Shown here piece after piece: positions 1 to 4,211 of a stretch of 5,305 bases of DNA. The notes beneath the pieces were generated by a model. It did no database searches. It was not told the origin of the DNA and saw nothing but the letters and a program-made list of their open reading frames with translations. Source of the DNA: Candidatus Thermokryptus sp. (lineage in GTDB: Bacteria; Bacteroidota; Ignavibacteria; Kryptoniales; Kryptoniaceae); NCBI GenBank assembly GCA_028276305.1, contig JAPYWO010000128.1, positions 1-5,305 on the forward strand, given 5' to 3'. How positions within the stretch are numbered: the stretch's first letter is position 1; each line of letters begins with the position of its first letter. Made by a program: the position numbers and the translations under genes.

Positions 1-6
1 CAAATT

Positions 7-594
7 ATGGCAAAAAAAGAACAAAGGAAAACAAATTTGTTGCCTATCGTTGGGCTTTTGTTTTTGATACTTGCTATCGGTTATTTCGGCTATATGGCGA
101 GGAAAGCTGAAAATTCAAATGGCGATGAAAGTTACACAACTATTTCAAAAGCAGTTGCAAGTGTTCCGTTTGATATAAAACCCGCACCTGATTTTGAACT
201 CCCAGATGTAAACGGGAAGAAAGTTAAACTTTCCGACTTCAAGGGGAAGGTTATAATCCTTGATTTTTGGGCGACTTGGTGTCCCCCTTGCAGGGCTGAG
301 ATTCCTGGTTTCATTGATCTTTACAAGAAGTATAAAGATAAAGGTGTTGAAATAATCGGTATTTCACTTGACGAGGGCGGAGTTAAAGATGTTGTGCCAT
401 TTATGAAGGAATTCGGTATAAATTATCACATCTTGATAGGTAATTATAAAGTCACGCAAGATTACGGCGGAATAAGAGGGATACCAACGACATTTGTGAT
501 TGATAAAAAGGGGAATATAAGAGCAAAATATGTTGGCTATCGTCCGAAGGAAGTTTTTGAAAGAGATATAATTATGCTTTTAAATGAAAAATGA
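7..594 (+). CDS. TlpA/ResA-like membrane-anchored thiol-disulfide oxidoreductase
   Basis: A 195-residue thioredoxin-fold protein of the TlpA/ResA/CcmG type. Residues 1-10 are basic and residues 11-30 form one hydrophobic segment, so the protein is most likely anchored in the cytoplasmic membrane with its catalytic domain outside. The AhpC-TSA/Redoxin-like start (APDFELPDVNGK) lies near residues 60-71, the active site WCPPC at 91-95, and the cis-proline loop GIPTTF at 158-163. Length and domain order are normal for the family. Known relatives reduce disulfides in apocytochrome c CxxCH motifs or in other exported proteins. A c-type haem protein four genes downstream is a plausible client, but that is inference. 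Only six bases precede the ATG, so the ribosome site is off-window or weak; no later Met fits without losing the membrane anchor. The 3' end overlaps the next gene by 11 bases. Confidence 0.93.
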   Translation: MAKKEQRKTNLLPIVGLLFLILAIGYFGYMARKAENSNGDESYTTISKAVASVPFDIKPAPDFELPDVNGKKVKLSDFKGKVIILDFWATWCPPCRAEIPGFIDLYKKYKDKGVEIIGISLDEGGVKDVVPFMKEFGINYHILIGNYKVTQDYGGIRGIPTTFVIDKKGNIRAKYVGYRPKEVFERDIIMLLNEK

Positions 595-790
595 AGCGAT
601 AAAAAAATCGGTTGTTTTAAATTTTAGCGAGGTGAGGTTTGAAGTCAAGAAATGTCCTGTTTGTGGTGAGGAAATGCTTCACCTCAGGAGGTGTTGTGGA
701 GATAATGAGGTATGGAGATGTGAGAGTTGTAATTATGTTGAAAAGGAAGTTGACGAAAAAATTTGGTATTATTACATTTGGGCAAAATAA
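584..790 (+). CDS. Small zinc-ribbon-like protein with six cysteines
   Basis: A 68-residue protein of unknown function. It has a CPVC pair (Cys24, Cys27) and a CESC pair (Cys46, Cys49), spaced like the two knuckles of a zinc ribbon, plus an extra adjacent pair Cys37-Cys38 between them. The C-terminus is aromatic (WYYYIW near 61-66). There is no signal peptide or membrane segment, so it is presumably cytoplasmic. The ATG lies inside the end of the TlpA gene with no Shine-Dalgarno, which suggests translational coupling; it is the only ATG before the cysteines. The clustered cysteines and tight fit between TlpA and the next gene support a real gene. Metal binding is inferred from the cysteine pattern. 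The extra CC pair could instead be redox-active. No family name is assigned. Confidence 0.75.
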   Translation: MKNEAIKKSVVLNFSEVRFEVKKCPVCGEEMLHLRRCCGDNEVWRCESCNYVEKEVDEKIWYYYIWAK

Positions 791-803
791 AGTGAGTTGA
801 GAT

Positions 804-968
804 ATGTTTGCAGGTGTAATTGGTGCGGTTGTCGGTGGTGTTTTTGGTTTCTTCGTCGGTAGATATTTCTCAAAAATAGGGGGAATGTGTCCTCTTCTTT
901 GTAATCCGAAGATAAGCACTATTTATTTCGCTTTGGTCGGTTTTCTTTTATCTTACGGGAAATTTTAA
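804..968 (+). CDS. 54-residue membrane protein, DUF6132-like, diverged
   Basis: A short reading frame that fills the gap between the zinc-ribbon gene and the OsmC gene. It has a glycine-rich hydrophobic segment at about residues 3-19, a loop with MCPLLCNP (Cys29, Cys33), and a second hydrophobic segment at about 38-51. The loop and second helix resemble the DUF6132-like protein at 3188-3388: both have Gly-x-Cys-Pro or the equivalent, then Asn-Pro, Ser-Thr, Tyr and a Leu/Gly-rich helix. I read it as a diverged paralogue. The ATG is 13 bases after the previous stop with only a weak GAG-type site, and the stop is 18 bases before the OsmC ATG. It is probably a two-helix inner-membrane protein with a cysteine-bearing loop. 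Function unknown; the family link rests on eye alignment only. Confidence 0.72.
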   Translation: MFAGVIGAVVGGVFGFFVGRYFSKIGGMCPLLCNPKISTIYFALVGFLLSYGKF

Positions 969-976
969 AACAAAGT

Positions 977-981
977 GGGAG
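977..981 (+). promoter_or_regulatory. Ribosome binding site that fixes the OsmC start
   Basis: GGGAG stands five bases before ATG 987. It lies inside the four-codon extension that would begin at GTG 975, so it argues for the ATG start rather than the GTG. Confidence 0.7.
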
Positions 982-986
982 TTAAA

Positions 987-1433
987 ATGGCTAAAGTTGA
1001 AGTTAAATTCGTTGATGGGATGACCTTCATCGGCAAAGGTGAATCAAATCATTGGGTTGTGATGGATGGTGCTGAAAGCGTTGGAGGAAGTGACGCTGGA
1101 ACGAGACCGATGGAACTGGTGCTTGTCGCTCTTGGCGGTTGTACTGGTATGGATGTGGTGAGCATATTGAGGAAGAAAAGGGTTAAGTTTGACAAATTTG
1201 AGATGATAATTACCGGTGAAAGAGCTGAAGAGCATCCGAAGGTATATACAAAGGTTAAGATTGAGTATTTGATTTACGGTAAAGATGTGAGAGAAAAAGA
1301 TGTTGAGCAAGCGATAGAATTATCCCAGACGAAGTATTGTTCTGTTTCTGCTATTTTAAAAAAGTCGGGCGCAGAGGTCACCTATAGTTATAAAATAATT
1401 CAACCGGAAACAGAGGTGGTTAAAAATGAATAA
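987..1433 (+). CDS. OsmC/YhfA-family thiol peroxidase-like protein
   Basis: A 148-residue OsmC-family protein. The two family cysteines are present: Cys52 in the GGCTGMDVV motif at the start of the central helix and Cys118 in KYCSVSAIL. The conserved AGTRPMELVLVALGGC stretch (about 37-52) is typical of the YhfA-like branch. Known OsmC/Ohr proteins are cytoplasmic dimers that reduce organic hydroperoxides, and some act on persulfides, through this Cys pair; the substrate of YhfA-type members is not well fixed. ATG 987 is chosen over an in-frame GTG at 975 because GGGAG sits correctly before it. The stop overlaps the start of the haem protein gene by 8 bases. Set among thiol and sulfur genes, a persulfide or peroxide role is reasonable, but it is inference. 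Confidence 0.93.
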   Translation: MAKVEVKFVDGMTFIGKGESNHWVVMDGAESVGGSDAGTRPMELVLVALGGCTGMDVVSILRKKRVKFDKFEMIITGERAEEHPKVYTKVKIEYLIYGKDVREKDVEQAIELSQTKYCSVSAILKKSGAEVTYSYKIIQPETEVVKNE

Positions 1434-1992
1434 AGTCGCAGTCGCAATCTTACTCATTTTTCTTTTACAGGGTCAAGGTGACCAAAAAGTACAAAAAGCG
1501 GTTGACCTTGCGAGGAAGGTTTCTGATAATCTCGTTGATTCGGTGAAGGCGACATTGTTTAAAGAGCTTGGCAAAGGTGGTTATCTTAACGCAATTTCTG
1601 CATGCTCAAATCTTGCACAAGACATAATCAAGGCGCACCAGAGCAAATACGGAATTTATGTCCGAAGGGTGAGCGAAAAATATAGAAACGAACTTGACAA
1701 GCCGGATGATTACGAACTTGCCATATTAAAAAAGCTTGATGAACTTAACAGAGAGGGAAATTTACCGCAGGAATATTACGAGGTTGTCAATGATAAGGAC
1801 GGGAGGTATCTGCGATATTTTAAACCGCTTATCGTCCAGCCGATGTGTTTAAATTGTCATGGAACGGATGATTTTTTGAGCAAGGAGATAAAGAATTTTT
1901 TGAAGGAGAAATATCCCGAGGATAAAGCTACGGGTTATAAAGCCGGTGATTTTAGGGGCGCTGTGAGCGTTAAAATAAAATTAGATGAATGA
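1426..1992 (+). CDS. Exported c-type haem protein, Tll0287/DUF3365-like
   Basis: A 188-residue protein with a short N-terminal hydrophobic segment (about residues 4-15), which marks it as exported. A single haem c attachment motif CLNCH lies at 141-145 in the context QPMCLNCHG. Upstream, Cys60 sits in NAISACSNLA, a position conserved in the Tll0287-like (DUF3365) domain. In the cyanobacterial prototype, as I recall it, the haem iron is held by a Cys and the His of CxxCH. The C-terminal DFRGAVSVKI (175-184) matches the end of this PAS-like fold. Only one CxxCH is present. AGAGGTGG at 1412-1419 is a good ribosome site. The gene overlaps OsmC by 8 bases and the methyltransferase by 4. It is probably a periplasmic electron carrier or redox/gas sensor; function is not established for the family. 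Confidence 0.9.
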   Translation: MNKVAVAILLIFLLQGQGDQKVQKAVDLARKVSDNLVDSVKATLFKELGKGGYLNAISACSNLAQDIIKAHQSKYGIYVRRVSEKYRNELDKPDDYELAILKKLDELNREGNLPQEYYEVVNDKDGRYLRYFKPLIVQPMCLNCHGTDDFLSKEIKNFLKEKYPEDKATGYKAGDFRGAVSVKIKLDE

Positions 1993-2561
1993 AGATGCAT
2001 AAATTCCATCATGAGAACGCCCATCGCCTTCATAGTGAAGAAAGGATGAAAATTTTGCCACCGGATGAGATTTTAAAGTCCTGCGGTCTTTCAAAGGGAA
2101 TGACAATGGTTGATGTTGGGTGTGGTAGTGGTTACTTCACAATTCCAGCTTCAAAAATTGTCGGAGAAAATGGGCGTGTCTATGCTGTTGATATTCAGGA
2201 AGAGATGCTTGATAAATTAAAGGAGAGAGGATTACCCTCAAATGTGATACCAATTCTTGCAAGAAGCGATTATGATTTTCCACTTGATGTTGGGATTAGC
2301 GATTTTACTTTCATTGCTTTTGTGGCGCATGAAAATGATGACCTTGAGAAATTTTTTAACGAGGTTAAAAGGATAACCAAAGACGATGGAAGAGTGGTCA
2401 TCCTTGAATGGAAGAAACAACATGAGGAGTCAGGACCGCCTTATGAGGAGAGAATATCGTTGGAGGAAATTTTGACGAAGTTGGAAAAATTTGGTTTTAA
2501 AATCCTTGAATTTGGTGAATTAAATCAGTCGCATTACAAAGTTATTTGTGTGAAAGGATGA
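1989..2561 (+). CDS. Class I SAM-dependent methyltransferase
   Basis: A 190-residue Rossmann-fold methyltransferase of the UbiE/Methyltransf_11-25 type. Motif I is VDVGCGSGYF at 41-50, followed by the acidic residue binding the SAM ribose (Asp68 in VYAVDIQEEML) and the later strand VVILEW at 136-141. The N-terminus is short and His-rich (MHKFHHENAHRLH) and leads into LPPDEIL, a pattern seen in small stand-alone methyltransferases of anaerobes and thermophiles. There is no signal peptide, so it is cytoplasmic. The cysteine set expected of arsenite methyltransferases is not apparent, and the substrate cannot be told. The ATG at 1989 overlaps the previous stop in an ATGA; a second ATG at 1995 is equally possible. 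The stop overlaps the rhodanese ATG, again in ATGA, pointing to coupled translation. Confidence 0.9.
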   Translation: MKMHKFHHENAHRLHSEERMKILPPDEILKSCGLSKGMTMVDVGCGSGYFTIPASKIVGENGRVYAVDIQEEMLDKLKERGLPSNVIPILARSDYDFPLDVGISDFTFIAFVAHENDDLEKFFNEVKRITKDDGRVVILEWKKQHEESGPPYEERISLEEILTKLEKFGFKILEFGELNQSHYKVICVKG

Positions 2562-2998
2562 GCTGGCGTTTAAAGTTTTATATTTTGTTTTCGTTTTTTC
2601 TTTTTTATCTGTTTGGATGTGGGATGCGGGCGCACAGGGGCTCGGGTGCATCTTTTGTGGATATAAGCCCGATTGAAGCGAAGGAAAAAATTAAAGCAAA
2701 GAAGAACGTCTTTATACTTGATGTGAGAACGCCAGAGGAATTTTCTCAAGGTCATATAGAAGGAGCGATAAACATCCCGGTTCAGGAGATTGAGAAAATG
2801 ATCGGGGAACTGAACAAGTATAAAAAGTATGAGATCATCGTTTATTGCAGGAGCGGAAGTAGAAGCAGAAAGGCGAGCGAAATCTTAATCAAGCATGGGT
2901 TTAGAAATGTTTATAATCTGAAAGGTGGGTTCATTGAGTGGAACAAAACAATCAGGGAGGGGAAAGATGAAAAGGATTACGAAAGATATAACCATTGA
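2558..2998 (+). CDS. Rhodanese-domain protein with lipoprotein-like signal
   Basis: A 146-residue single-domain rhodanese. Residues 5-20 form a basic then strongly hydrophobic signal ending in LFGC (Cys21), a plausible lipobox, so the protein is probably exported and lipid-anchored. The rhodanese domain follows: ILDVRTPEEFSQGHIEGAINIP at about 53-74 (split family landmarks DVRTPEEF and GHIEGAINIP), active loop CRSGSRS with catalytic Cys97, and LKGGFIEW near 121-128. Known rhodaneses carry sulfane sulfur as a Cys persulfide; whether this one acts on thiosulfate, polysulfide or a protein partner is unknown. ATG 2558 (ATGA overlap with the methyltransferase) is preferred to the in-frame TTG at 2546. 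The last 11 codons overlap the DUF1858 gene by 32 bases. Confidence 0.92.
   Translation: MSWRLKFYILFSFFLFYLFGCGMRAHRGSGASFVDISPIEAKEKIKAKKNVFILDVRTPEEFSQGHIEGAINIPVQEIEKMIGELNKYKKYEIIVYCRSGSRSRKASEILIKHGFRNVYNLKGGFIEWNKTIREGKDEKDYERYNH
2954..2962 (+). promoter_or_regulatory. Strong ribosome binding site for the DUF1858 gene
   Basis: AGGGAGGGG lies four bases before ATG 2967, within the rhodanese coding region. It shows that the DUF1858 gene begins at 2967 and not at an earlier in-frame start at 2925. Confidence 0.8.
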
Positions 2999-3191
2999 AG
3001 ACCTTGTCACAGAATTTCCAGAATCAGTTGGTTTTCTTATGAAAAAGGGGATTAAATGCATTGTTTGTGGTGAGCCGATATGGGGAACGCTTGAGCAGGC
3101 GATAAAGGATAAGGGAAAAGAAGATGAGATGGAGCAAATAATTGACGAATTGAATGAAGTTCTCGGGTTAAAGAATAAAGGGGATGAGTGA
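2967..3191 (+). CDS. DUF1858 (ScdA-N-like) CxxC protein
   Basis: A 74-residue stand-alone DUF1858 domain. It has the usual opening (ITKDITIEDLVTEFPES, about 4-20), then the hydrophobic turn and the GIKCIVCGEPIWGTLEQA motif, with Cys31 and Cys34 as a CxxC pair, then a charged C-terminal helix. In other proteins this domain is fused to hybrid-cluster, YtfE/ScdA or sulfur-related domains, and the CxxC is thought to bind a metal or act in redox chemistry; no single reaction is established. No signal peptide is seen, so it is probably cytoplasmic. The start is set by the strong ribosome site at 2954-2962. Its 5' end overlaps the rhodanese gene by 32 bases and its stop overlaps the next gene's GTG in a GTGA. 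Confidence 0.88.
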   Translation: MKRITKDITIEDLVTEFPESVGFLMKKGIKCIVCGEPIWGTLEQAIKDKGKEDEMEQIIDELNEVLGLKNKGDE

Positions 3192-3388
3192 TTGTGAAAA
3201 AAGTTAAACTCTTGGTTTTTCTCATTGCTGGGGCTTTAGCTGGCTATTTTTACTATTTTTTCATCGGCTGTAGGTCTGGAACATGTCCTATCACGAGCAA
3301 TCCCTATACTTCAACTTTTTATGGCTTGTTGTTGGGGCTTGGGTTATACTGGACATTTTTTGCGGATGAAAAGAAAAAGAGGGAATAA
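3188..3388 (+). CDS. DUF6132-like small membrane protein
   Basis: A 66-residue protein with two hydrophobic helices (about 7-27 and 42-59) separated by GCRSGTCPITSNP, with Cys28 and Cys33. This loop is the hallmark of DUF6132 proteins, small membrane proteins of unknown function often seen near rhodaneses and thioredoxins in Bacteroidota and relatives. The N-terminus and the C-terminal DEKKKRE tail are both basic or charged, consistent with a hairpin whose cysteine loop faces the other side of the membrane. The start is the GTG at 3188, in GTGA overlap with DUF1858 and with a run of G at 3180-3183 just upstream; a GTG at 3194 is also possible. It ends flush against the next ATG. A role in sulfur or electron transfer across the membrane is only suggested by the neighbours. 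Confidence 0.88.
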   Translation: MIVKKVKLLVFLIAGALAGYFYYFFIGCRSGTCPITSNPYTSTFYGLLLGLGLYWTFFADEKKKRE

Positions 3389-3652
3389 ATGGCTGTTGCA
3401 GTTCAAGTAAGTTTGTATCCATTAAGACAAATGGATATAGTTGAGCCAATAAACACTGTGATTGAGATTTTCAAATCTTACGGGCTTGAAACGCAAGTTG
3501 GTTCAATGAGCACACTTTTATATGGAGATGAAGAGAAAGTTTTTGAAGCGCTACGCGAGGCATATAAGAAGGCAACGGAATTTGGTGAGGTTGTGCTTGT
3601 TGCAACTTTTTCAAATGCGTGCCCTATGCCCCTGCGCTTTGATATAAGATAA
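3389..3652 (+). CDS. MTH1187/YkoF-family thiamine-binding protein
   Basis: An 87-residue protein of the thiamine-binding (UPF0045, MTH1187/YqgV/YkoF-like) family, with a ferredoxin-like fold and cytoplasmic location. The start AVAVQVSLYPL, the SMSTLLYGD segment at 39-47, the EALREAYKKA helix and the terminal ATFSNACP (72-79) are all family landmarks, and the length is usual. Family members bind thiamine or a related ligand as oligomers; they often sit beside uptake or biosynthesis genes for thiamine, which is not seen here. AGAGGG at 3378-3383 is the ribosome site. The ATG directly follows the stop of the DUF6132-like gene, so it is the last gene of the plus-strand run. The final RFDIR tail is four bases short of the converging gene's stop. 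Confidence 0.9.
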   Translation: MAVAVQVSLYPLRQMDIVEPINTVIEIFKSYGLETQVGSMSTLLYGDEEKVFEALREAYKKATEFGEVVLVATFSNACPMPLRFDIR

Positions 3653-3656
3653 AATT

Positions 3657-4091
3657 TTACTTCTTCCTGAACGATTGAATGAGCTGTTGCATGGTCTGGT
3701 CGGACATTGAAAGCCCCTGGATATTTAAAACAACAAGCGTCATCGCATCGCTGAGGTTTATAGTTTCATTTTGAATGTCGGAGTATAAATTGTCAATTCT
3801 ACCGACGATGTCACCAACTGTCGTTGAGCCGATGTTTGTGTATGAAGTCCACTTTTTCATAATTGCGTTTGCGATATCTTCATTTATAACATTGTTCTTT
3901 TCAAGATTTGATAAAGCATCTGCAAGGACATCATCTCCCCAGGTCACACCATTCCAAAATCCCGCGACAAAGTAAATCTTCGCATTCTGGTCAAGTTTCT
4001 TCCACCATTTACCATCTCTTTGAGATTGGGCGTTTGAGAAAACAGGGAGTAGGAAAAGAATCGCTAAAACCGCTACAAAAAGCTTACGCAT
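3657..4091 (-). CDS. Exported protein of unknown function
   Basis: A 144-residue protein with a clear signal peptide: MRK, a hydrophobic core at about 4-17, and a probable cleavage site SNA|Q after residue 21. The mature part starts with a short hydrophilic stretch, then DGKWWKKLDQNAKIYFVAGFWNG (landmarks DGKWW, KIYF and GFWNG, about 27-48), a tryptophan- and aromatic-rich segment resembling small exported or periplasmic helical proteins. The rest is predicted helical and contains no cysteine, unlike most genes opposite. I do not recognise the family and give no function. The ribosome site GGAG lies seven bases before the ATG. It has the same orientation as the beta-propeller gene 120 bases upstream, but the gap with inverted repeats suggests it may have its own promoter. 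Confidence 0.85.
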   Translation of the reverse strand: MRKLFVAVLAILFLLPVFSNAQSQRDGKWWKKLDQNAKIYFVAGFWNGVTWGDDVLADALSNLEKNNVINEDIANAIMKKWTSYTNIGSTTVGDIVGRIDNLYSDIQNETINLSDAMTLVVLNIQGLSMSDQTMQQLIQSFRKK

Positions 4092-4098
4092 GATAGAT

Positions 4099-4102
4099 CT
4101 CC
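4099..4102 (-). promoter_or_regulatory. Ribosome binding site of the exported unknown protein
   Basis: Read on the minus strand, GGAG sits seven bases before the ATG ending at 4091 and supports that start. Confidence 0.7.
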
Positions 4103-4115
4103 AAAAATTAGTTTA

Positions 4116-4144
4116 TATATAGTTTGCGTTCATCCCCCAGTGAA
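4116..4144 (-). promoter_or_regulatory. Possible sigma-70-type promoter
   Basis: On the minus strand TTCACT (4139-4144) and TATATA (4116-4121) are separated by 17 bases and would place the transcript start about 18 bases before the start codon of the exported protein gene at 3657-4091. Both boxes match consensus imperfectly, and an FCB-group organism would use a different -33/-7 consensus, so this is a weak call. Confidence 0.3.
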
Positions 4145-4167
4145 TAGATAAAAATGGGCTGATGAAC
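4128..4167. repeat. Spaced inverted repeat in the intergenic region
   Basis: GTTCATC at 4128-4134 is mirrored exactly by GATGAAC at 4161-4167. A further CCC (4136-4138) can pair with GGG (4156-4158) across a small internal mismatch, leaving a 17-base loop. There is no T-run after it on the minus strand, so it is not a standard terminator. It overlaps the possible promoter and could be an operator or a leader hairpin. Confidence 0.5.
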
Positions 4168-4175
4168 AGCAATTC

Positions 4176-4200
4176 AACTTAAGTTTTTTGACGATCAAAA
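4176..4200. repeat. Two adjoining palindromes downstream of the propeller gene
   Basis: AACTTAAGTT (4176-4185) is a perfect 10-base palindrome. Directly beside it TTTTGA (4186-4191) and TCAAAA (4195-4200) form an inverted repeat with a 3-base centre. They lie 12 to 36 bases past the propeller stop codon. Neither is followed by a T-run on the minus strand. They could be a regulator site or chance in AT-rich DNA. Confidence 0.4.
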
Positions 4201-4211
4201 GCAAATTAAAC

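Noticed and set aside
617..919. 100-residue minus-strand reading frame opposite the zinc-ribbon and 54-residue genes
   Set aside because: Its composition is typical of a complementary-strand shadow, with no family motif or ribosome site, while the plus strand holds well-packed genes.
975..986. GTG start extending the OsmC protein by four residues
   Set aside because: GGGAG at 977-981 lies inside the extension and is correctly spaced for ATG 987.
2546..2557. TTG start extending the rhodanese by four residues
   Set aside because: ATG 2558 forms an ATGA overlap with the methyltransferase stop, like other junctions here, and gives a normal signal peptide start.
2925..2966. Upstream start adding 14 residues to the DUF1858 protein
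   Set aside because: The added residues are the rhodanese gene read out of frame, and the strong ribosome site points to ATG 2967.
4186..4200. FNR-type box (TTGAT N4 ATCAA)
   Set aside because: The half-sites are TTGA and TCAA but are three bases apart rather than six, so the site does not match the known box.
4128..4200. Rho-independent terminator after the propeller gene
   Set aside because: None of the inverted repeats has a GC-rich stem followed by a T-run on the minus strand.
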